Of a stretch of 64,000 bases of DNA, positions 23,384 to 36,300 are shown in pieces. Position numbers and translations under genes: made by a program. Under the pieces are notes generated by a model. The model was not told the origin of the DNA, did no database searches, and saw only the letters and a program-made list of their open reading frames with translations. Positions within the stretch are counted from its first letter, which is position 1; every line of letters starts with the position of its first letter. Source of the stretch: Lytechinus variegatus (Eukaryota; Echinodermata; Echinoidea; Temnopleuroida; Toxopneustidae); assembly GCF_018143015.1 (NCBI RefSeq), contig NC_054758.1, positions 22,093,501-22,157,500 of the forward strand, read 5' to 3'.

Positions 23384-23478
23384 CAAGATGGCTGCCCACT
23401 CTCCGAGTCGCAAGTGTCAACTTTTAGACTAGAGTCGAGACAATCCTCTGAATGCCAGTTTCAAAGCGGGAATTTAGG
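23384..23478 (+). promoter_or_regulatory. YY1-like promoter site and probable non-coding first exon of the PRDM4-like gene
   Basis: CAAGATGGCTGCC at 23384-23396 matches the YY1 motif that often marks transcription starts. Downstream sequence is GC-richer and ends in a good donor, TTTAGG|GTAAGA, at 23478. The ATG inside the motif opens only a 14-codon frame ending in TAG. The first PRDM4-like coding exon begins behind an acceptor at 24829, so an upstream non-coding exon is required. The link is inferred from position and strand. Confidence 0.45.
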
Positions 23479-23849
23479 GTAAGAAACTGTCGTTACTTAA
23501 ACATTATCACCTAAAGGTGCATATGAATGCACTGTTTGTGTAAAATATCACGGTATTGAGGAGAAAAACAAGAAATTAGCCGTGGCCATTGAGCCCCCGT
23601 ACAGACGACGGTTAAACTTCGGTCTATGTATTTGGTGAGTGAAGCCAACGAAGTTCAGCTGAACAACCAACATAACAGAGACTGAAGCTTTTGGTCTAAA
23701 TTTGACCAAAACAGAAATTGAATCAAATTAAAATAATGTTTATTTGATTTACGTAGTACAAATGTTGACTTTTAATGTCATATAAAAAATAGAATCTAAA
23801 AAATTATGCCAAAAATCAAATGGAAATTATTTACTTACCCGAGGATTGT

Positions 23850-24508
23850 TTTTTACCAAAAATCGGACACATAACCCAGGGAACTCCCGCCCGCGTAGCG
23901 GGCAGGAGCTTACCGTGTAATTGACCATACGGGACAAGGGTAGATTATGGTCAAAATATCTAGCAAGATAAATTATGAAAACAGAAATTATGCACTTACC
24001 ACGATTATGATATATGGATGATGGTCTAACGATTGGCAGTTTTTCTGACATCTAGGCACAGACTGGAACCTCAAAAAACGAAAAGTTCTCTCCTACCCCC
24101 GTCTCGATCAGCCATTTTTGTTATGAATTGTAACAAAATGACCGATCGAAACGGCAGAAGAAGAAGAGAACTTTTCGTTTTTTGAGGTTCCAGTCTGTGC
24201 CCAGATGTCGGGAAAACTGCCACTCGTTAGACCTTCATCCATATAATCGTGGTAAGTGCATAATTTCTGTTTTCATAATTTATCTTGCTAGATATTTTGA
24301 CCATGATCTACCCTTGTCCCATGAGTATGGGTAAATACACGGGGAGCTCCTGGGCGCTCCCTGGGTTATCGGACACATAGACTTGTATGCTGTTTTCATA
24401 ATTTATCTTGCTAGATATTTTGACTATAATCTACCCTTGTCCTGTGAGTATGGGTAAATACACTGTGAGCTCCTGGGCGCTCCCTGGGTTATCGGACACA
24501 TAGACTTG
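23850..24508. repeat. inverted repeat containing exon-like sequence, plus tandem copy
   Basis: The left arm (about 23850-24112) is inverted at about 24168-24385. A further direct copy of the outer part follows at about 24390-24508. Near the centre both arms carry a promoter-proximal-looking block (gaacttttcgttttttgagg), then ATGTC(A/G)G(G/A)AAAACTGCC, then a GTAAGTGC donor. The minus-strand version is open for 18 codons before the donor; the plus-strand version has a stop. It lies in the predicted first intron of the PRDM4-like gene. Confidence 0.7.
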
Positions 24509-24846
24509 TATGCGGTGATCAATATTGGCATTTGAAATTGCGCTCTAGACCCCAAAATAGTTTCTTAATTGTTGATAAAATAATTATTTTAGCTGTGCAA
24601 GGGTCGATTTTAATGATAACCATCAATATTTTGATATAGAAATCATTGTCAAATCTGTTTATGAAGTGAAGTAAATCAAGTAAGATGAAAATGGGGAAGG
24701 TGGTGGAAGTACCAAAAGGTTGATCATTGTATTGAATTGCCCCAAAGTATAATCCAGTCATTCAGGCTGTATATTATTTCCTACTTTAGTTACCAGCCAT
24801 CCTAAAATTGTATCTCTTTTTTATTAAAGAAAAGGCATGGCTTACA

Positions 24847-25191
24847 ATGAATGACACACTAGCAACCATCAACGTTGATCAGCTTAGCAATGCTGTCAAT
24901 GCAGTGGTCCAGTCTACAGCATTAGGCCAAGTTCCTTTAGACCCCTCCCCACCACCTGACGATCATCCTGATGCATCCCCTCCCTTCTGTGAGGGGGGTA
25001 AGTTACCCTCCCCTGGTGTTGGTACAACACAGGTGGTGCAGCCATGCCCCTCTTATTGTGGGAGAACTTTCGGAGGGAGGCTGGCTGAAGGACAGAAGAG
25101 CATCCCAGCATCCAGCATTGCTTCTCAAAAGGCAAACATTCCAGTACCGACCCATCAGCAGTCTACCAACCAACCGGTTTTCCATACCCAG
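24847..25191 (+). CDS. PRDM4: PRDM4-like coding exon 1
   Basis: It follows an attaaag acceptor at 24829. The chosen start, MNDTLATINVDQLSNAVN, loosely resembles the N-terminus of vertebrate PRDM4. The sequence is Pro/Ser-rich and ends phase 0 before GTGAAC. Confidence 0.75.
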
Positions 25192-27296
25192 GTGAACAAA
25201 ACATTACTTGTATTTAAGTGATTGATTTGAATGAAATTGCAAGGGAAGAAGGGGAGTGGGTAAAAAGTTTCAATGGAGTATCCATATTTCAGTCAGCCTT
25301 TTTACATTAGGTCAAAATACGACAATTTCCCCTACAGTAAGAGACGGTAGATTTTGTTGCCACATGTAAATGGGGTATTTGCTTCGAAAATTGTTTATTG
25401 GATTTTGAAAATGAGATGTACATATTGTGTTTATACATGTAGTTTTGTTTTTATTTCCAAATTAGGTGTATTGATTCCAATTCTTTGCAAAACTTAGTTA
25501 AAGGGGAAGTTCACCCTGACAAAAACTTTATTGTAAAAATAGCAGAAAAAATAAAAAATGTTGCCGAAGGTTTGAGAAAAATTCATCAAATAATTAAAAA
25601 GTTATAAGAATTTCAATTATTTGATTTGTGATGTCATATGCGAGCAGCACTCCTACATAGTGAATGGTAAAATATCAATGAAATGTCGTTTTCTCAGAAA
25701 ATTGAAAATGGTTTTCACTGTACCATTTGTATATCAATAGACAAATCATTTCACCCGATCATGAATAGGAAAAAAAATTAAGTCATCAGGAACCATGCAA
25801 AATTTGAAATTAATGCATTTTATATTACATAACACATGGGATAGTTGCTCGTTTATGACGTCACAAATCCAAAACTTTGAACTCTAATAACTTTCTTACT
25901 CTTTAACGGATTTTCCTCAAACCTTCACCAATATTATTTACTATTTTTTCTGCTATATTTGCAACAAAGTTTTCTTCAGGGTGAACTTCCCCTTTAAAAG
26001 CATTCTCAACATTTTATTTTTCCCCCAAAGTTGTAAATTTATTCTTGTGTTCTTTTTTCCTCATGAAAAATCTAAATGCATTTGTTTTAAAAAGGTGCTT
26101 TCATACCAGGACGTTTAAGGCATTTAATCTCATTTAAAGTTTTAAAATGTACGCTATTATTTTACGCCAAGCATTTCTATTCTTGAAGTGAAATATTGTA
26201 AGCAATGCAAATATAAAGAAATCTAATTCTTTACATAAAGAAATCATTTTTTGGTTAAAAATGGGATTGTTTTTATAAGGAAGTAGGATTGAATGAGAAA
26301 AAGCTTTCCATATACAGGTAAAACGTCCAGGTATCACTTAGTTTATGATTATGACTTATTGGCCGTAATTTTTTTTAAAATCCCTCTATGGGCAGACTTC
26401 ACAGCCTTCTGGACCAGTAGTTCTTGTACCTAATCCAGGAGTTCAGGCAGGGCAGAGAGCGGTTCAACTGCAACAAAACTCTGTCAACAACCAGCCACAA
26501 GACCAAGGGCCAAAGAAGTTCTATATGTTAAAACAATCAGGTATTAGATATTTTTAAATAGTGTAATAATAGTAATACTAACTGTTATATATCTGAGCGC
26601 ATATCACTATAAAAAAGTCTCAATGCACATCAGGAATAATAAGGAGGGAAAGCGCTGGTGATGCTATGATGATGTTATTATCAATTAAATATGTTTTTCA
26701 GTGCAGATTTGAATTGCCCGTTAATTGTAAGGGATCCTTTTCCAGAGTTATGGCTGTGGATGCGCAAACCCATTTACCATAAAACATTCTCTTAACATAA
26801 AACATTCTCTTAACATAAAACAGGTTTATAATTATTAATATTAGGTTCATATTTACAAGTAATTTAGACAGATTCTAAAGCTAATCTAACCTGATGTCCA
26901 ACAAGTGCAAGGTTCTTAATACAAATTAATATATTTTTGTTCTGGTAACAATCCTAACAGCTGAGTTTTGAATGACCTGAAGTTTCATGACTTGAGTATC
27001 TGGTATTGCATAGAATAGACTATTGCAATAGTTATTAAAGTGGCACCTGACAAAAGCATGCAGCAACCTTTCAGAGGTATCTCTATCAATTTATGACCAG
27101 ACAAGTATTCCAAACCTTATGCAATGCATATGTTGCAAAACCATATTTAGAATTGATGTGATTTTGCAAAGTAAACCAGAACACCAGGATTTTGTGCAGT
27201 CTTAACAAGAAGAAACTCTACTCCTTCAATTTCAAAAAGCTGCAAAGGTACATGGATTCAAAATCAAGATTTCATATGTATCAATGTCATGATCAC

Positions 27297-27328
<32 letters not shown>

Positions 27329-30300
27329 CCACCACCACCACCATCATCATTATCATCATCGTCATCATCATCACCACCACCACCACCATCATCATCATCA
27401 CCATCACCATCACCATCCCCATCACCATCATCTTCATCATCACCACCATTGCCATAATCGCCATCGCCATCGTCGTCAGGGTTGTTTTCATCATCATCAT
27501 CATCATTCTTGTAATGTTTATCATCATCATCATCATCACCATCATCATCACCATCATCACCATCATCATCATCACCATCATCTTCATCATCACCACCATT
27601 GCCATCATCACCATCATCATCATCACCATCATCATCATCACCATCTCCATCATCACCACCATTGCCATAATCGCCATCGTCATCGTCGTCAGGGTTGTTT
27701 TCATCATCATCATCATCATTCTTGTAATGTTTATTTGTCGGTATATATTTCTAGGTTCCAACTGGGTTCTAGTTCCAACACAAGCCCAAATACCACCTCC
27801 TATACAGTGTAGCAATGATGGTCTGTTGAAGACTGTCACTAGGAATTCAGATCCCATCACATACCGACCATCTTCTGGTTTCAAACAAGCCGCTCCCATC
27901 TCGGTTTCTCTACCAACTACACAAAGGTAGGGTTACATTGTGTGGTGCTCCATAGTTAGTGAACCCCAAACAAAAAAAGTATATATTTAAAAGTGTTCAT
28001 GCTCTGCTGTTATATTTAAAGATAAAAAAACGATCTCAAAATGACTTTTTACAGAATTTAATATAATGACCGCCAAGTGTCTGCATGCCGTAATGTATTG
28101 GATTTACCAAAATGATAAATTATGCATGTTTTTATGTTCAATCTTAAATTGAACATGTTATGTTAACATTGAATCTTATGTTAAATTGCCGGTTAGAAAT
28201 TCATTGATTGAAGGAACTAGTAAATTTGCTCTATATCAATATGAGTATTTTTGTGTCAAAATATCTGACTAAAATAAAATATTGTAGGCAATGATATTGA
28301 ACCCTTTTGCACCATATCTTAACAGGCTTGTTTTGCATTTTTATTTAATTTCTCATCCAGTACCAGCTTGCCAACTGTGCAGCCACCTAATATAAACATG
28401 AACATCGCCATACATTTACCAAACAATGGGACACCCTACCCCATACCAGGACTCACAAAGTCTAATGGACCACAGCAAGCCCTTCAACCAATCAGGACAC
28501 AGATGCCCCGAGACTCCACCCATCTTTTGTCCCAACCTTGCACCTTTGCTAAACCAACTGTATCCCCTAAAGTTAATATTGGTCGGTCAACAAAGCACAA
28601 CGCACCTGTCATGATTCTCCCAAACACCCTTAGACCATCTCAGCTACGACCTTTGACCTCTCAGGTAGGTCCGTTTCCTTCTCAGATCAGCGTACTGCCC
28701 ACTGGTCAAACTGGACTGACCACTGGTCAAAGTGGACCATGTCAGATGTCACCGTTTCCTCAGGTCAGTGTACTGCCCTCTGCTCAAACAGGACTGACCA
28801 CTGGTCAAACAGGACAGTCCGAGGTAGTGCCGATGCCATCAAGCTCGAACGTTACGGTTCCGTCTGTCCTCAGGAACAGCACCAGTGTTTCAAACATCAA
28901 CTTGTTTTCCCCTCCCCTCAACTTCGGATCACAAATCCAGATGCTGTCGCCTTTGACCTCTCAAAAGGGCTGCCATAACAGCAACAGCCTTGGAGGTTTG
29001 ACAAACTCTTTGGATCTACAGCCATCTCTGTTGAATCAAGGTCTCGTACCTGAAGTTGTCAACTTACAACCCCAGCAGATATCTCCTGGTGTAGTCAAAC
29101 TAACATCTGGACCACCCTCGATCTCACATCGTGTGGAGAGGTCAAAGGTTATTACCTCTAGAGTAAGGGCTAAGTCAAGGAACGAGTCGGGACAGCAGAA
29201 CAGAAAACATAAAATTGCAGAATCATGTAAGTAGTAATGATAGAAAACAGTCCATAAATGTAATATCTAGTACATATTCTGTTCCTTCTCCCTTTGTATT
29301 TTGACCCTCAGAATCGGCAAACTAAATTGATGACTCAGTCTTTATGACATATTACATACATGTGTTACTATTAAATGCCACAGGAAATATTGATTAAACA
29401 ATGATATTTTAGTCACAGAGATCATAAAAGTGTCTGCGCTTATTATGTGATCTGTCAATTGACAGATCAACTTTTAATTTCGTACGAATTTTCTTTTTTA
29501 TTTTTTTTTATTTTTCCGCCCTTTTCTTGTTCCACTAAAATCTCAAAATCTACTTCATCAATTATCTTCAAAATATCATCAGATATAGGGACATATCATG
29601 TCATGTGTACGAAACAGGTTCAAGGTCAAAAGGTCATCATGACGTCATCTAGACGCCATTTTGTAAAATCACATTATCAATCATATCTTCATTATCAATT
29701 ATCAAAAATTAACAATATTTACATCACATTAACTTCAGGTCAAGGGTCAACTGCCCATGTCATCAAAGGTCATGTAAAGGTCACGACGTGCGCGTACGCG
29801 CGCATCAAAATTTTAAAATGCTCAAAATCACTTTTTGACCAAAACAGAGTACGAATCAGGTCATTTTAAGCATTTCAAAAATTTGCGCGCGCGTAACCGT
29901 GCGCGCGCGTTCTCGCGCGTAACGGCACTATAAAACATAGGATCGCCATTTTTTTCACATCAATGCACCGATAATATAATTCTGAACAATTTGATACCTT
30001 GATCAACCTTCTACGACAAGTAATAAAGGAATTAGCCTCCATCAAAGTTTACAGCACACGCGCGCGCGCACTAACCATAGACAATATATGTGCAAAAACA
30101 TGCCTATACAAAATTCATTATAGCTCTTAAAGTAGTCCGTTGACCCCCATTTTTTTTCATATTCGAATAGAGTATGGATGGGAGATGTGATTTCATGTCA
30201 CATTTGACCCGAAATTTTATCCTGACGTCATCAAAATGGCGTCGGAACTCAAAATTCCCATTTTGCTACTTATGACGTCATCATAATTATGCAAATTTGA

Positions 30301-33300
30301 CTTTAACTCTGTAAATATTGATCAATTTTTGCTCAGTTTTTTTCTACGTTGTAGCTGAGGACATGTTCTTTCTATTGTGATGGGTATATTTACATTTTAA
30401 GGATCGGATCATCCTCAAAAAAAGGCAAGTTATAGAGGCATGTCATTTTCGCTCATTTTGTGTGCAATCTCTATGGGAAATGACTTTTTCTCAAAACTGG
30501 ATTTTACATTCCTCTATTTCGCGAGCCATATCTCCATTTCTATTTGTTGGTTTTCTCTGAGCTTGGAGTACATGTATGTAGTAGCTGAGATTGTAAGCTA
30601 TCGCAAGTGTGGTCTTCGTTTTCCGATCAGATGCCGGGATCATGCCCGTATTTCACTTGCAAAGTTGGATTTCAGATCCTCTTGTTTTGCTTATGTGTAA
30701 AGTCTATGGGAAGTGTGTAGCTCAATGGGTAAGGCATCAGTCTTGCGTCCTCAGGGTCCGGGGTTCGAATCCAAAAGTGGACATAAATTTTTTTTCTTTT
30801 TTTTTCTTTTCAACATTTCGCAAATGTTCCTTAATCACCATTACAAGGTATATAAGTTCAAATATCGCACAATAAAATAGATTAAAATCTCTTTTAATAA
30901 GCCTATAACACTGATGTACAATGTGTATCGCCTACACCTACATGTATTTCACATATTCTCATTTCCCTCTTTTCACGAGTATTCAACATGTTCTTTTCGT
31001 AATAAAAGTTCAGTTTTCAAGATGATGATCGTATTGATCTCAATAAACATGGTGATTGTATTCGTGATCATGAAAATCAGAGACAGATCACCTAATTCGT
31101 CCTCATGACGAATTAAAGTTCTTATTATTTTTTCTTTCTGAATTATGTTTTGTTATTCATATGAACTGTTTTGAATACAACACACGTCAGAGTTTGTGAT
31201 ATTTTTTTATATTACAACCTCTGAAACATGAACCAGGTTTTGAATACTGATTTTTGAAATTCTCAGTTGACAACGGATTAACCTAAATCTTAATCTTTAA
31301 TTTTGATCTTGATTAGGGTGTATTTCCTGTAGATCTATTGTTAAATGCTGCCCTCATCAGAAACCAGCTGTAGTAGTTACAGACAAGGCAGTTGAAACCA
31401 GAGCTAGGCAGTCTCTACCGGATCTATTGATGCTCAAACCATCCATTGCTATTCCAGGCGAGACAGGTAAATGTATGGTACAAAAAAAATAGAGGGCAGT
31501 TTTCACATGAGAAGTTAAATTTGTTAAATCATATAAAACGTCATAAAAAACTGAGAGTTTCATTAACTTTTTTTGGGGTGTTTATTTATTTTTTGAAGAA
31601 AAATAAGGAGTCACAAAATTAGAAATTCCTTGTTTGGGTAAAGAAGAAAAATGGAGGGGTTCGCTGCAAACTGAGTATCCTGTATGAAATTAAAGGTTGT
31701 AAGATAAGACCTGAGAGATGCTGAGTAACTACTGATTTTTTGCTAGAGATTATAAAAATATCTTTTTAAAATAAAAACATATTCTTGGGATTGGGAGTCT
31801 CTCATAGAATTCTCTCTCATTTTGGTATTTCTTGAAGGAGTCTATGCCAAACAGGAGATTCTGCCAAACACTCGCTTTGGACCTGTGGTCGGGAAACTAG
31901 CTGATGTCAATTCATCAACAGACTTAGATGCAATTGGCCAAAAAGCATGGCGGGTAAGAAATCACATTATTGATCCAGTATTTTGAGAGTAATTTAGGAG
32001 CTAGGCTTTTAAATATTTTTTTTGTTTCAATTTCAATTTATTTCAACCATAAATACTTCAAAATATAATGTAATACATAAAACAAAATGGTTAGTTTGTG
32101 GTAGATAGTCTTAACTTTATTCTGAATGTTTTCTTGATCAATTATGTAGAAGTTTCATGAATCCCTATATTTTCTTCCTCTTCTATGTTCATTAGTATTA
32201 AAAGAAAGGACACTTTTCAAGCTTCCAGCTTCTGCTGATTCTTCAACTCTCTTTGATTAATGTTATCATGTAGCCAGTTGAAATTTATGTAATTTAGTTG
32301 AAATTAAGCTTCATTTCTTCTCTCTTGTGTCATGCTTGTATATTGATTATGTTCTCTCACAAATTGTACTGTATATATATCATGTTGTATCTTTTTATGA
32401 ACACTGGTAAATTGACTTGAAATTTGTTCTTTAGTACGTGTGACAGATATTTTCTGATAGAAAATTGTGTCAGCTCCTCTTCACAAACGATGAGAGTTGT
32501 TCTAATTGGATGATGTTTATTAAGATGTCCAAAGACCACAACCTAATGGCATTTCAGAGTGGAGCTCACATCTATTTTACATCACTTACAAAAATTCAAC
32601 CTGGTGAAGAGCTTGTTGTGTGGTATTCCAAGGAATATGCAAGACTAAGAGGTAAAGAAGAATATCTATGCCAACTTCAGACACATACAGTTGTGCTCAA
32701 AACATAGTGCACCTCACGACAAAATGCACTCCTTCATGCTAAGTGTTGATGTAGAAAACAACATGACAATGTCCGGCAAGCCCAGTAGCATATACTAGCT
32801 GTCATGAAATCCTGTCTTTGTTTTTAAGCCCTGCTCTTGAATGGGGGACAGTGGCCTCATAATAATTATAATAATAATATGTGGGATTTGTAATGCGCCA
32901 AATCCACTCTGCAGAGTGCCCAAAGCGCAGTAAAAGAATGAGAAAATTACAAATATATCAATAATTATTATTATTATTATTTTATTTGGCATTTTAACAA
33001 AAAAAAGTTTACAATCAATTTACAGGAGAAAATACAATTACAGAGTGAAAATGGATGTTTGCAAAAGAAGTCCAGGTTGCCTGGAAAAGGAAAAAGTTAA
33101 ATAAATAACTGTAGCCTGCAGGCTATCCTTCCCGACCTGGACTTGTATGTAAACACCCCAAGAATAAAAACATGTGAATAGATTATTATATTAATACAAA
33201 CAATAATTCATATAGAAAAAGCATATTGAAATAGATATGTATAAGAACAATCCAATATAGTGTGATTGAAACGTAATTACAGGGCAACTTAAAGAAGTTG

Positions 33301-36300
33301 TAGTAAATTGGTATTTTGATATACATTTGAATTGGCCAGGTAAATATAAACTTTAAAGTACATTGTATGGGGGAAAGGTGTATAAGCAGTAAAAAAAGGA
33401 AACCTCATAAGATTTGAAATTAATAAAAAAAGAAAATATGAATATTAGAATAATGTACCGGTAAATGAGTGTATATTTAAACAGAAATAATAGATTCAGG
33501 AACAATTAAGAGTAGTATTTGTCATTCCCAAATGAGTTTCAACCTATGAATTGGGCTGGTCATATACTCCTTATTGCAAATTGCATTGTTGAAACCACAA
33601 AACTAATGCAGTAGCTCTGGGCCCTGTCTTACAAATGGTTACGATTATTTCGATCAACCACAACTATGGACGGCCAGCAACATCAAATGTATGTTTGTTC
33701 AAAATACTTTATAGATGGGGACATTGTGGTCTAGTGGTTAAGACTCTTGTCTTTCAATCTGAAGGACATGGGTTCGATTCCAAGCCATGATGTTTTTCTT
33801 CAGCAAGAATTTACCCATATTGTGCTGCACTCAACCCAGTAAATGCGTACCAGCAGGAAGTAATTCCTCAAAAAGATGTGCGCACCGGAATCAATAGACT
33901 AGCTTAGCCGGGGTGAGACAGGAGTGCCTTGAGCACCTAGCAAGGTGGATATGTGCGCTGTAGAAATCCTATATTATTATTATTATGTGATGTACAATCA
34001 TACATTCATTGTTTTCTTGAATATTCAGTGTACTTCTCTTTGTTTACAAAGGACATCATGCGAATTTCCTTGACACTGTTGGATATCCATATAGTTTCAG
34101 ATGATCTGATCAATCTTAACTCTTTGTAAGACAGGGTCCTGGTGCCTGTAACGCAAAGCTTAGCAATGATTGTAGAACATTTTTCAATGATTTATTCCAT
34201 GGATTACACTACAATGTACAATCAATCATAAAAATCAAACATACCTCGATTGCTAACCTTCGTGTTATGGGACCATGGTGAGTGTTTCATCAGCATTTTT
34301 TCTGACAAGTTGTCAGATCTGACAACTTTTCTCGTTTTTGATTGGCTGAGAACCACTGTTACCATAGTAACTGTTGGATAAAACAGACTGTTGGATAAAA
34401 TGTCTGACAAGTCCTTTCATCACATGCTCCCAAAGAAGTGTGCCTCTTTCTCAATTATAGATTACATAGCATCAATTTACAATTATTATTATCAGTGATA
34501 CATTTTGTGAATGTCAACAATTTGATTATTTCAGGCATCAGGGATTTTAAGGGCACCACGAAGTGTCAGAAATGCCATCAGAGTTTTCCAGGCAAGACTC
34601 ACCTACAGTGTCACATGGCCGAAGCCCACCCTTCCTCTCAACAAGACAAGATGTACAAGTGTGACGTGTGCTCCTACGTGTTCTCCTCATCATCCAAGTT
34701 GCGTACCCATCTCTTGACCCATCTTGGAGTGAAACCGCATCGATGTAAGATCTGCCACAAGGGATTCACAGACCGTAGTAACCTCAGGGCTCATTCCCTT
34801 ATACATGCAGGTATGGTGTGCATCAACTTGTGAAGTGTTGCAAAGACTTATCAATATGGTGTAAAATAGTTACTCTATCATGTGTAACCAGCCACTCCCA
34901 AACCAAAAATAAGTCGTCCAATATGAATGTTGAGATTTTTATTGAGTTCGACAAAGCACATCCTTTGCTTTTAAATGATATGTAACTTACCAAAATTGTT
35001 CAACAATAACTCACACAAGTATTTGATTGAATGCAGAAAGAACTAAGTGAGAGCTTTTAATATTAATGAGAAAATAATGTTTGAAGTTCTGGGTACACTC
35101 AAGCATGAGATGTGAACACTGCAATTTCTGTGAAATTCCAACCAGTTGAAAAAACACTTGTGTCAAAGAAACTTTTGTGTCTTGTTGTCTTTACATCTTG
35201 AAATTTTGAAAATATGAATAAAAGGGAATTTTTCAGATAATTTGTTTTTTATAACTATTTGTTTTTTGAAAACAAATGACTATTTTGGCTATTTACAGAG
35301 AACCTCCCTTGATGACTTACTATTTACTTCTCACTCGGAAAAATATCTACAAGACACTCATGCCTTATACACCAGCTTATAGCCTTAGATCATCACACCA
35401 GCAACTCCCAAGACACGTGTAGCATATTGTGCACAAGCTTTCTCTGCCTCAGCACCTTCTCTCTGGAATAATTTGCTGAAGAATTATACCATCACTGGAG
35501 ACCTTCAAATCTAAACTGAAGTCTTATCTTTTCTAACAGTATTAGTTATTAGCACTTTGAAATTCATCCAAACTCTCTATTCTTTCTTTTCTTGTGTGCC
35601 TCGGAATAGGATATTCCTAGATAGATGGCACTATATAGATGCCTATTATTTGTTTGGAGTGGCTGGTCACTTATAGAGTAATAGGTGTTTGATCAAGTAA
35701 AATGGGTGTAGTATAATTCGAGATTAGAAAAAGCTATTATTTGGAAAAAATGCCAGTCCGACCAAATGAACAGATGGCGGAAAGGTGAAAATTTCGAGGT
35801 AAATTCTCCAGCACGTTGGGAACAAAAGTTAAATTTCTCAGCATTATCAAATAAGTCACTTTATCTTCCTGAATTGATATGTGTGATTAATGTAAGTTTT
35901 GATGCTCTGAAATTGTTGAGGCCGTTCATAAAATAAAGTATTGAAAATGGGGTCTGCATTTTGAAAAGGTTGATTACTGTACGGAACTGTCCTTTAAGGA
36001 GATTCCCACAAAACCAGAAGCTGGCACAAATGAAAAAAAGCAAGATAAGAGGGTCGGTTGGTGTGTTGCACTGTTTGTAGTATCGTAACAGCAAAGATAT
36101 CGCTGAAGCCTCTGTTAATATTGCTAGTAGTAACGCCTAATTGTGATATCTTTGTTACAGGAGTGAAGAAGTTCACTTGTGAGACATGCAGCAAGAGTTT
36201 CCGTCAGAAAGCCCATTTGGTATCCCATCAGATTACTCATACAGGAAAACGAGATCTTCAGTGTTTCGTCTGTGAGAGGATGTTTGGTCGACAGAGTGAT

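Larger units (their letters stand above)
29227..31332. other. PRDM4-like intron, expected to hold one unseen exon
   Basis: Phase 1 at 29226 and the phase required at 31333 do not match directly. An exon carrying the first half of the zinc knuckle (Trp-Cys-x2-Cys in human PRDM4) should lie here, but I could not find it. The stretch is rich in repeat DNA: CG-repeat tracts (29780-29930, 30055-30070), a tRNA-like sequence at 30714-30775 and a dispersed repeat at 30880-31110. Confidence 0.5.

Noticed and set aside
27192-27812. Long poly-histidine reading frame (and its poly-Met/poly-Ile counterparts)
   Set aside because: It is a CAT/CAC minisatellite in a PRDM4-like intron. The true exon at 27755 uses another frame and is bounded by splice sites.
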